From an uncultured Woeseiaceae bacterium (GTDB taxonomy: Bacteria; Pseudomonadota; Gammaproteobacteria; Steroidobacterales; Woeseiaceae): a stretch of 9,964 nt of DNA. The DNA lies in NCBI GenBank assembly GCA_945787435.1, contig CALZHX010000103.1, forward strand, positions 1 through 9,964. The letters are read 5' to 3'. The notes beneath the pieces are model-generated. The model had not been told where the DNA came from. It did no database searches and saw only the letters and a program-made list of their open reading frames with translations. Made by a program: the position numbers and the translations under genes. Shown piece by piece: positions 1 through 5,386 of the stretch (the first letter of the stretch is position 1; every line of letters starts with the position of its first letter).

Positions 1-1
1 G

Positions 2-286
2 GACGCAGCGCCGGATGCTTTCGTCGTTAAGGCATTCAACGTCCTGAGCTGGAAATACATGATCGATCCCGAGACGTCTGGCGGTCCGATATCCATACCA
101 ATCGTCGGCAACGATGCTGATGCCAAAACCAGGGTCGCCACGCTTATCGAGAGCCTTGACCTGCATGCAATCGACCTGGGGCCAATCGAGCACTCTCGCT
201 GGATAGAAGGCATGGGAGTGCTCCTGATTTACAACAATTTCGGTCCTTTGCCTGCTTTCAATTTCCACCTGCGTGAAGTCGAATGA
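2..286 (+). CDS. NAD(P)-binding F420_oxidored-type oxidoreductase, 3' part
   Basis: The reading frame is open from base 2, so this is the C-terminal 94 residues of a gene that starts outside the window; the ATG at 59 is internal. The visible part begins with a VVKAFNVL motif, continues with IPIVGNDADAK and LDLHAIDLGPIEHSRWIE, and ends in a hydrophobic stretch around GVLLIYNN. From family knowledge, this pattern (VVKAFN, then PVAGDD-like, then DAGPL-like, then R/E) is the second half of the Rossmann domain in NADPH-dependent F420-reductase-like proteins. Their N-terminal GxGxxG nucleotide loop would lie upstream. The substrate cannot be told, and many bacteria with these proteins do not make F420, so NADP-dependent reduction of another substrate is possible. 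The stop overlaps the next start as ATGA (283-286), which implies translational coupling. Confidence 0.8.
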   Translation, partial: DAAPDAFVVKAFNVLSWKYMIDPETSGGPISIPIVGNDADAKTRVATLIESLDLHAIDLGPIEHSRWIEGMGVLLIYNNFGPLPAFNFHLREVE

Positions 287-963
287 CACGCCTGCTGCTT
301 TCTCTCCTTCTTGTTAGCGGCTTTACGCCGGCATACGCGGAGGACTACAAGAAACTGTTTGAGGACGCTGTCGCCACGGTCGACTGGGAACTGGAGAAGA
401 ACTGGGCGTTTACCGAGTCCAACCTCACAGGTGAAAAGGTCTGGGTCGCTCGATTCGATCCACGTAATGCAGAGGACGAGCGCTGGACGCTGATCTCGGT
501 CGACGGGCGCGAGCCGAACGAGGATGAGCTACGCGAGTTTACACATGACAAGGAAGAGCACGAGACGTCCGACAGCAGCCATCGTGTCGACATCGTCGAC
601 GTAGAAACGGTCGAACTCCTCGAAGAGACTGGGGATCACTGGATACTGAAATTTGTACCTGACGAGGATGAAGTCGAGTTTATCGACAACGTTGACGCCA
701 CCGTGAAGATCAACAAGAACGGCGGCTACCTCGAAGCGATCGACATGCGCAACAACGACGACATCAAACCTGGTTTTGGTACAAAGATCGGCACCTTCAT
801 CATGCACCTTCAGTTTGGTCCGGCGATTGAAGGCGGAACGATCGTGCCGCGCAATATGGCGATCAAGGTCAAAGGCCGGGCCTTTCTTTTTATCGGCTTC
901 GACGAATCCGAAATTATCGAGTACAGCAATTTTGAATTTGCTGGTAACGGAAACGACAGATGA
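283..963 (+). CDS. Acidic exported protein of unknown function
   Basis: This is a 226-residue protein with a clear Sec signal peptide: MTR, then a leucine-rich core, then AYA before the probable cleavage at A19/E20. The mature chain is strongly acidic, with many D and E between residues 65 and 130, and has no cysteine. Motifs such as VWVARFDPR and RWTLISVDGREPNEDEL, followed by alternating hydrophobic strands, suggest an all-beta periplasmic protein, possibly LolA/LolB-like in fold; that is inference only. No enzyme motif is visible. The ATG lies inside the stop of the preceding gene (ATGA), and its own stop overlaps the following DUF885 gene in the same way (960-963), so the three are probably co-translated. 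No strong Shine-Dalgarno site precedes the start, which fits coupling. I do not recognise a named family. Confidence 0.8.
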   Translation: MTRLLLSLLLVSGFTPAYAEDYKKLFEDAVATVDWELEKNWAFTESNLTGEKVWVARFDPRNAEDERWTLISVDGREPNEDELREFTHDKEEHETSDSSHRVDIVDVETVELLEETGDHWILKFVPDEDEVEFIDNVDATVKINKNGGYLEAIDMRNNDDIKPGFGTKIGTFIMHLQFGPAIEGGTIVPRNMAIKVKGRAFLFIGFDESEIIEYSNFEFAGNGNDR

Positions 964-2705
964 AAATAGCAAACATCAGGATTACGCTCATCGTGACCCT
1001 GGGAATGATAATCACCAGCTGCAGCCAGGAAACGGCAGAGCCCGAACCTGAGATAAGCGCTGTTGAGGCGCTGGCTGACGAAATCCTGGCCGCTACTATG
1101 CAGCGTTACCCGGCGATGGGTACTTACTATTCCATCGAAGGCGCGCGCCACGACCGGCTGTACGATAACTCTCTTGACGCGCTTGCCGGGTGGGAAGCCC
1201 GCGAGGATGCCTGGCTCGCCGCATTAGATGCGATCGGCGCACCGGCAGATGTTGGCAGCCGCGACTGGGTAAGCTACGGAATACTGCACGAGTCTCTCGC
1301 CAGCTCAGTTGCATCGCGCATATGCCGCAGCGAGTTGTGGCAAGCAAGCGAAACGACCGCGTGGCACAGAGGCTTGCCATTCCTGTTCGAGATTCAGCCG
1401 GTCGATACACCGGACCTGCGGCAACAGGCGCTGGCTCGCCTTGCTGCGGTTGCCGGCTTCATCGACACCGAAATTGCGAATCTGCGGCAGGGTATAGAGC
1501 TCGGTTACAGCGCACCTCGAGTTACGGCGTTGGAGGTCCCCGCCCAGGTACGGGCACTCGACACAGCGGACACGATCTTCCTCGACCCGGCGAAACGAGC
1601 CGACGATGCGGAGTTCGCCGCCAAAGTACAGTCAGTGTACGACGACGAAATCGCGCCTGCGCTGCATCGATTCGCAGACTACATGGAAGAAGATTACCTG
1701 CCGCAAGCGCGTGAAGAGATTGCGTTGACTGCCAACCCGAATGGCGCGGAGTGTTACCCGACGCTCGTGCGCTCGTTCGCAACGGTTCAACCATCCGCTG
1801 ACGAAATCCACGAACTTGGTTTGCAGCAAATCGCGATGATTCGTGGCGAGATGCGCACGATCATCGACGAGCACTTTGGTGGCGGCTCGATCGATGAGTT
1901 TATGCGCCGCGTTAACGTCGATCCGGAGTTCACATTCGAATCAGAAGACGCTGTCACGCAGTATTCCCTCGACGCCCTGGATGCCGCCAAAGCAGCGATG
2001 GCGTCCGTATTCGGGCGTCTGCCCAAAGCAGATGTGCTGGTCAAACCGTACCCCGATTTTGCCGAAAGCGGCATAGGCGAGTATCACCCGTCATCGGAAG
2101 ACGGTACACGGCCCGGTATTTTCTATATCGCGGTAACAAATCCGGAGACTCGCTCGCGCGTGACGCAGCAGTCGACGCTCTACCACGAAACCTATCCCGG
2201 GCATCACCACCAGATCGCACTGGCACTCGAACTCGGTGACAGTGTCCATCCGATTGCACGGTATTTCGGTAATTCAGGATTCAGCGAAGGCTGGGGCTTG
2301 TACTCGGAACGGCTGGCCGATGAACTCGGCCTGTACAGCGGCCCACTGGACTACCTGGGCATGCTTTCCGAACAAGGCGCACGCGCGTCCCGGCTCGTGA
2401 TCGACACCGGCCTGCACACCAGGGGCTGGACAAGGCAACAATCCATCGACTACATGGCAGGCAACACCGCCTGGCCAATGGTTGACATCGAGAACGACAT
2501 CAATCGTTACATCTCCTGGCCAGGTCAGGCCACGGCGTACATGCTGGGCATGCTCGAAATTCGACGCCTGCGCACGCTCGCCGAGGAAGAACTTGGTGAC
2601 AAGTTCGACCTCAGCGCGTTTCACGACCGTGTCGTCGGCTTTGGTGGCATCACGCTACCCATGCTGCACGTCTCTATTCTGGCGTGGATCGAGGAACATC
2701 GCTGA
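960..2705 (+). CDS. DUF885 family lipoprotein, putative metallohydrolase
   Basis: This is a 581-residue protein, close to the usual length of DUF885 proteins. Residues 1-21 form a lipoprotein signal with lipobox ITSC (modified Cys21). Ser at +2 predicts sorting to the outer membrane, so the protein likely acts on the periplasmic face. The family signature is intact: HETYPGHHHQ begins at His409, followed by SEGWGLYSERL with Glu443 and Glu450. The HE(x)nH plus downstream Glu arrangement resembles zinc metallopeptidases, but the spacing is not classical HExxH. Peptidase or other hydrolase activity is therefore inferred, and the substrate is unknown. Further conserved-looking blocks are GIFYIAV before the motif and PGQATAYMLG near residue 520. 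The start overlaps the upstream stop (ATGA). The 3' end overlaps the convergent small gene by 32 bases, leaving no room for a terminator between them. Confidence 0.9.
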   Translation: MKIANIRITLIVTLGMIITSCSQETAEPEPEISAVEALADEILAATMQRYPAMGTYYSIEGARHDRLYDNSLDALAGWEAREDAWLAALDAIGAPADVGSRDWVSYGILHESLASSVASRICRSELWQASETTAWHRGLPFLFEIQPVDTPDLRQQALARLAAVAGFIDTEIANLRQGIELGYSAPRVTALEVPAQVRALDTADTIFLDPAKRADDAEFAAKVQSVYDDEIAPALHRFADYMEEDYLPQAREEIALTANPNGAECYPTLVRSFATVQPSADEIHELGLQQIAMIRGEMRTIIDEHFGGGSIDEFMRRVNVDPEFTFESEDAVTQYSLDALDAAKAAMASVFGRLPKADVLVKPYPDFAESGIGEYHPSSEDGTRPGIFYIAVTNPETRSRVTQQSTLYHETYPGHHHQIALALELGDSVHPIARYFGNSGFSEGWGLYSERLADELGLYSGPLDYLGMLSEQGARASRLVIDTGLHTRGWTRQQSIDYMAGNTAWPMVDIENDINRYISWPGQATAYMLGMLEIRRLRTLAEEELGDKFDLSAFHDRVVGFGGITLPMLHVSILAWIEEHR

Positions 2706-2865
2706 TCTCACACTCGGTCACTGTCACGCCGGCGAGCGCGGCAGCGTAAATCAGCGCCAGCAGTTCGGGTGCCTGGTCTGACATCGCGTCGAACAACTCG
2801 ATATCACGTTCGGTCTGCAAGCGGCCTGCATCGATAAGTCGTTGTTTCAGTTTGTTGACGTCCAT
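2674..2865 (-). CDS. Small protein of unknown function (63 aa), convergent with DUF885 gene
   Basis: This small ORF is supported mainly by an excellent Shine-Dalgarno GGAGG (complement of 2874-2878) exactly 8 bases before its ATG. The product begins MDVNKLKQRLIDAGRLQTE and looks like two helices: a charged N-terminal amphipathic one and a hydrophobic alanine/leucine-rich one (PELLALIYAAALAGVTV). A short polar tail follows, with one cysteine in TECEI. It has no signal peptide and no motif I recognise. The last 32 bases overlap the end of the DUF885 gene on the other strand, so the two mRNAs would be complementary there. Its leader contains a strong inverted repeat (2885-2914). It could be a regulatory or accessory small protein; no function can be assigned. 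Confidence 0.65.
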   Translation of the reverse strand: MDVNKLKQRLIDAGRLQTERDIELFDAMSDQAPELLALIYAAALAGVTVTECEISDVPRSTPE

Positions 2866-2873
2866 TGCTAAGT

Positions 2874-2878
2874 CCTCC
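2874..2878 (-). promoter_or_regulatory. Shine-Dalgarno site of the 63-aa gene
   Basis: GGAGG on the minus strand, 8 bases upstream of the ATG at 2865-2863. It is the main argument that this short reading frame is a real gene. Confidence 0.75.
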
Positions 2879-2884
2879 GCATTT

Positions 2885-2914
2885 GCTGCTGTGAATTCAG
2901 GACTTCACAGTAGC
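2885..2914 (-). repeat. Inverted repeat in the leader of the 63-aa gene
   Basis: CTGTGAA (2889-2895) and TTCACAG (2904-2910) are exact inverted copies around an 8-base loop. The match extends outward to an 11-base arm, GCTGCTGTGAA against TTCACAGTAGC, with a single mismatch (2888/2911). It lies 20-50 bases upstream of the small gene's start. It could be a dimeric repressor operator or an mRNA hairpin; there is no U-tract on either strand, so it is not an intrinsic terminator. Confidence 0.55.
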
Positions 2915-2991
2915 TGCGAGACAGCAGACGCCTCTATGCAGAACGCATCAGCGCTTGGTCATTTGGAGGCAAGTTCGGACAGGAAGGAAAA

Positions 2992-3067
2992 TGGTGCCGG
3001 ATAGGTGATTCGAACACCTGACCCCATCATTACGAATGATGTGCTCTACCAACTGAGCTAATCCGGC
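2992..3067 (-). tRNA. tRNA-Thr (anticodon CGT)
   Basis: The minus strand folds as a complete 76-base tRNA with encoded CCA. The acceptor stem GCCGGAT pairs perfectly with ATCCGGC, followed by discriminator A and CCA (complement of 2992-2994). The D arm is GCTC-AGTTGGTA-GAGC. The anticodon stem CATCA/TGATG closes the loop TTCGTAA, giving anticodon CGT, which reads ACG threonine codons. The variable loop is GGGTC, and the T arm is AGGTG-TTCGAAT-CACCT. All stems pair without mismatch. It stands alone between the Fur-like regulator and the 63-aa gene, on the same strand as both, and has its own promoter. Confidence 0.97.
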
Positions 3068-3077
3068 AGCGGCGCGA

Positions 3078-3105
3078 AGTATAGCCACAACGCCCTGCGT
3101 GTAAA
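3078..3105 (-). promoter_or_regulatory. Sigma70-type promoter of tRNA-Thr
   Basis: On the minus strand, TTTACA (complement of 3100-3105, 5 of 6 to the -35 consensus) is followed after 16 bases by TATACT (complement of 3078-3083, 5 of 6 to the -10 consensus). Transcription would start about 4 bases before the mature tRNA 5' end. The stretch between the -10 and the start is G+C-rich (CGCGCCGC), as in stable-RNA promoters under stringent control; regulation by ppGpp is inference. Confidence 0.7.
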
Positions 3106-3122
3106 AGGGTTTCAGGCGAATA

Positions 3123-3527
3123 TCAGCCCTGGTCTCGAACCCTGATCAGCACCTCAACACTGGACCGCTTCGTGCCCTCAGGAAGCCTCGGCAGCTTCTC
3201 GAAAAGGACGTTGTCTTCGGGAATGTCCGAGAGCTCGCCTGAGTCGACATTGTAGAAATGATGGTGCGGGTGCGTCGTCGAGTCGTAGAACTTGCGGACA
3301 GGATCCACCATGACCTCTTTGACGAGGCCGCGCTCCGAAAACAGGTTCAGTGTGTTGTAAACCGTAGCTTTGGATACGGCGCTTTCCGCCTCCTTCAGCT
3401 TTTCGATGATGTGCTCGGCCGACAGGTGCTGTGGTTTCTCGAGCAGGATATTCGCGATCTCGAGACGTTGTGCTGTCGGCAGGATGCCGTACTTGTCAAA
3501 TAGAGCTCGGACGCCCGTGAGGGTCAT
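3123..3527 (-). CDS. Fur-superfamily transcriptional regulator, Irr-like, cysteine-free
   Basis: This is a 134-residue protein. Residues 1-75 are the winged-helix DNA-binding domain, with TAQRLEIANILLE and recognition helix SKATVYNTLNLFSERGLV (about 52-69). The dimerisation and metal-binding half carries the histidine cluster HPHHH (86-90), then FYNVDSGELSDI, and ends in a short VEVLIRVRDQ strand. There is no cysteine anywhere, so the CxxC structural zinc site of Fur, Zur and PerR is absent. From memory, the YNTLN helix, the HHH-(F/Y)Y-x3-S-x-EL-x-DI block and the KLPxLPEG segment match rhizobial Irr better than Fur, suggesting an iron- or haem-responsive regulator; the ligand is inference. 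The ATG has GAGG 10 bases upstream and a TATAAT box further up. It is divergent from the pilus cluster. Confidence 0.88.
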   Translation of the reverse strand: MTLTGVRALFDKYGILPTAQRLEIANILLEKPQHLSAEHIIEKLKEAESAVSKATVYNTLNLFSERGLVKEVMVDPVRKFYDSTTHPHHHFYNVDSGELSDIPEDNVLFEKLPRLPEGTKRSSVEVLIRVRDQG

Positions 3528-3559
3528 TTTACCAAGTCCTCAATATTCGTAATTCGGCG

Positions 3560-3565
3560 ATTATA
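3560..3565 (-). promoter_or_regulatory. Putative -10 box of the Fur-like gene
   Basis: A perfect TATAAT occurs on the minus strand 32 bases upstream of the Fur-like ATG. No good -35 hexamer lies 16-18 bases further upstream, where the sequence is G+C-rich, so activator dependence or a weak basal promoter is possible. A short direct repeat ATTCG (3545-3549 and 3552-3556, plus strand) sits just downstream and could serve autoregulation, but it is too short to be convincing. Confidence 0.5.
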
Positions 3566-3620
3566 GCCCAGTTTCTCGGCGCGCCGGGACTGTGGAAATG
3601 ACCTACTCTGGGCCAGAGAC

Positions 3621-3628
3621 AAGGAGGT
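3621..3628 (+). promoter_or_regulatory. Shine-Dalgarno site fixing the fimT start
   Basis: AAGGAGGT, a full match to the anti-Shine-Dalgarno complement, lies 5 bases before the ATG at 3634. It rules out the in-frame GTG at 3592 as start and leaves the short leader typical of type IV prepilins. Confidence 0.9.
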
Positions 3629-3633
3629 CCGGG

Positions 3634-4167
3634 ATGCGCCAGAACTCGCGTGGCTATTCGCTTTATGAACTGTTGATGACACTAACCCTGGTCGCGCTAA
3701 TAGCCGGGCTGGGGCTGCCGTCATTTTCCGGCCTCGTTGCTCGCGCCGGGATGCACGTGGAGATCAATGCCCTGTTTCACGCCATTCACTTGGCGCGCAA
3801 GGAGTCGATTATGCGCAAGCGCATTGTTTCGCTTTGCCCGAGCCTCGATGGCCTGAGCTGCGAACCCGGCCTGGACTGGTCGAGCGGCTGGCTGATGTTC
3901 GAAAACACGGACCGCGACGAACCGCCGCGGCGGGATACCGGCGAACCGCTGTTGCAGGCGCACCGGGTGGGCGAAAACGTCCGGATTATGGCAAATCGGC
4001 GTGGATTCACGCTCAGAGCCACTCAGAAGCGCGCCACGAACGGCACTTTCGTCGTGTGTGACCGATCCGACCGCGCTGTTCCCGTTGCGCTCGTGATCAG
4101 CTACACGGGCAGACCGCGGGTCACGCAGGAGACCCGTCGCGGTGAGCCCTACAGCTGTGCGGATTAG
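3634..4167 (+). CDS. fimT: Type IV pilus minor pilin FimT (GspH/FimT family)
   Basis: This is a 177-residue prepilin. The PilD cleavage motif RG|YSLYE puts the cut after Gly7, with Tyr at +1 and Glu12 as the +5 glutamate, followed by a hydrophobic helix to about residue 35. The GspH/FimT body follows: a paired-cysteine region (SLCPSLDGLSC), GWLMFENTDRD, and a late VVCDRSD strand. Near the C terminus the sequence SYTGRPRV contains GRxR (residues 159-162). That motif has been described in FimT of naturally competent bacteria as part of the DNA-binding tail. The gene is first in the order fimT-fimU-pilV-pilW-pilX-pilY1, as in P. aeruginosa. It starts 106 bases from the divergent Fur-like gene; I see no convincing promoter hexamers on this strand. 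Confidence 0.88.
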   Translation: MRQNSRGYSLYELLMTLTLVALIAGLGLPSFSGLVARAGMHVEINALFHAIHLARKESIMRKRIVSLCPSLDGLSCEPGLDWSSGWLMFENTDRDEPPRRDTGEPLLQAHRVGENVRIMANRRGFTLRATQKRATNGTFVVCDRSDRAVPVALVISYTGRPRVTQETRRGEPYSCAD

Positions 4168-4173
4168 GTTAAA

Positions 4174-4220
4174 TCGGGCACCTCGAAATCGACCGCTGGT
4201 CGGCCCGAACTGCCCGTTCG
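4174..4220 (+). other. Overlapping inverted repeats between fimT and fimU
   Basis: Several stems can form, some mutually exclusive. CGACC (4190-4194) pairs with GGTCG (4198-4202). TCGGGC (4174-4179) can pair with GCCCGA (4203-4208), or its shifted form CGGGCA (4175-4180) with TGCCCG (4211-4216). CGAAC (4206-4210) can pair with GTTCG (4216-4220). No U-run follows, so it is not a standard terminator. It may be an RNA processing or stabilising structure, or chance in G+C-rich DNA. Confidence 0.4.
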
Positions 4221-4253
4221 TCGGCTACTCGTGTAGCGCTCAACCCCGCGCAG

Positions 4254-4259
4254 TATATT
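4254..4259 (+). promoter_or_regulatory. Possible -10 box of a leaderless fimU transcript
   Basis: TATATT (5 of 6 to consensus) ends 6 bases before the fimU ATG, so a transcript started there would begin at or very near the A of the ATG. There is no Shine-Dalgarno site before fimU. No good -35 hexamer is seen, so the box may be fortuitous. Confidence 0.3.
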
Positions 4260-4265
4260 TGCTGT

Positions 4266-4871
4266 ATGAAAAAACGACACCAAAACGGCTTCACGCTTTA
4301 CGAACTGCTTATCACGATGCTTATTGTCGGCGTGGTGCTGGGCCTCGGCGTGCCGAACCTGGCGGCATTCACGGCGAATAGTCGCCTCAGTAGCACCGCA
4401 AACGACCTGCATGCTTCGTTCCAGCTCGCGCGCAGTGAGGCAGCCCGCTCCAAGACCAACATCACGATATGCGCCAGTGCCAATTCCTTCTCCGCCGGCG
4501 CGAATTGCGGCGGTACCTGGGACCAGGGATACATCGTCTTCGTGGATGACGACGGCGACCTGAACCGGGCCGGCGCCACGGAAACCGTGTTGCGCGCCCA
4601 CGGCGAGATCGCGACAGACGTCGTCATGTCGATAGCCAATGACGCGACCTACTTCAGCTACGCCTCTACCGGGCTCGGGCGCGGTGATGTCGGGGGCAAT
4701 ATAGCCGTAACGCAGGTTGTCATGTGCGACGACCGCGGCAATATCGTCGGCGCCGGCGGCAACTCGGCAGCCAGGCTGTTTGTGGCCACGCCGCTGGGCC
4801 GGGCGACGATCCTGCGCGACATCGGCCTGATCGGTAACGCGCTCACGAATATGGGTAAGAACTGCCCGTAG
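4266..4871 (+). CDS. fimU: Type IV pilus minor pilin FimU-like (GspH/FimT family)
   Basis: This is a 201-residue prepilin with motif NG|FTLYE: cleavage after Gly8, Phe at +1 and Glu13 at +5, then a hydrophobic helix ending around FTANSRLSS. The body has the GspH/FimT hallmarks LHASFQLARSEAARS, a disulfide-type pair ICASANSFSAGANC, then WDQGYIVFVDDDGD and a VVMCDDRGN strand. A final cysteine is two residues from the C terminus (KNCP). It follows another GspH/FimT gene and precedes pilV, the position of fimU in P. aeruginosa, where FimU links the minor-pilin complex to the major pilin. Unlike its neighbour it lacks GRxR; the corresponding place reads TPLGRATI. The start has no Shine-Dalgarno site, only a TATATT box immediately upstream. 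The choice of name over a second fimT rests on gene order. Confidence 0.85.
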   Translation: MKKRHQNGFTLYELLITMLIVGVVLGLGVPNLAAFTANSRLSSTANDLHASFQLARSEAARSKTNITICASANSFSAGANCGGTWDQGYIVFVDDDGDLNRAGATETVLRAHGEIATDVVMSIANDATYFSYASTGLGRGDVGGNIAVTQVVMCDDRGNIVGAGGNSAARLFVATPLGRATILRDIGLIGNALTNMGKNCP

Positions 4872-4888
4872 GGGTCAGCACCTTATAC

Positions 4889-4893
4889 AAGGA
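4889..4893 (+). promoter_or_regulatory. Shine-Dalgarno site fixing the pilV start
   Basis: AAGGA ends directly against the ATG at 4894, too close to serve it, but stands 9 bases from the in-frame ATG at 4903. The start is therefore placed at 4903. Confidence 0.7.
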
Positions 4894-4902
4894 ATGAATT
4901 CA

Positions 4903-5382
4903 ATGTTGATCGTTTCAAGAAATCGCCAACCAGCACGGCAGAACGGCTTCTCGCTGGTCGAAGTGCTGATCGCGCTGATCATCATGTCGGTCGGAATGCT
5001 CGGTATTGCGACTCTGTTCGTACAAAGCATGCAGGCCGGTCGCACGTCTATGTTTCGCCATCACGCCGTGACTCTGGCCGGCGACGTTGCTGACCGTATC
5101 CGTGCGAATCCGCGCGCAGGCATCGCCTACGCAGGTCTGGGTGGTGACAACGGCTGCGTGGACACGGGCAACGATTGTAATGAAGCCGCCATGGCAGCCA
5201 ACGACATTTTCTTTTGGGATCAACAAGCCGTCGAGTCACTGCCAAACGGCGAAGTCACCATTGCTTTCGACGACACTGTCATTCCGCCGGTGTACACAAT
5301 CTCGGTCGATTGGGACGAGCCGGGTGAGGATCCGATGTTCCCACTCAACTACGTCATCAACATTCCGGTCATGGGGTTTTAA
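4903..5382 (+). CDS. pilV: Type IV pilus modification/minor pilin PilV
   Basis: This is a 159-residue prepilin with motif NG|FSLVE: cleavage after Gly15 and Glu20 at +5. The hydrophobic helix VLIALIIMSVGMLGIATLF follows. The next segment, AVTLAGDVADRIRANPRAG, is the family signature (A-x-L-A-x-D-x-A-D-R-x-R-A-N). Two cysteines (GCVDTGNDC) may form a small loop. Length matches typical PilV. It is a core member of the PilVWX-FimU tip complex that primes pilus assembly and displays PilY1. I start it at 4903 rather than 4894 because of ribosome-site spacing; the longer form would add MNS. Only four bases separate its stop from the pilW ATG, so the two are probably translationally coupled. Confidence 0.92.
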   Translation: MLIVSRNRQPARQNGFSLVEVLIALIIMSVGMLGIATLFVQSMQAGRTSMFRHHAVTLAGDVADRIRANPRAGIAYAGLGGDNGCVDTGNDCNEAAMAANDIFFWDQQAVESLPNGEVTIAFDDTVIPPVYTISVDWDEPGEDPMFPLNYVINIPVMGF

Positions 5383-5386
5383 GAAA

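Noticed and set aside
3577..3586. Palindrome CGGCGCGCCG between the Fur-like gene and fimT
   Set aside because: It is short and G+C-only, has no U-run and does not match a known operator; chance is likely in this composition.
3592..3633. GTG-initiated N-terminal extension of fimT
   Set aside because: The full AAGGAGGT ribosome site lies 5 bases before the ATG at 3634, and the extension would give an unusually long prepilin leader.
4168..4265. Intrinsic terminator after fimT
   Set aside because: The hairpins present are not followed by a T-run on the plus strand.
5087..5386. Upstream extension of the pilW frame across pilV
   Set aside because: It runs out of frame through pilV, has no signal peptide, and the ATG at 5387 gives a standard prepilin leader.
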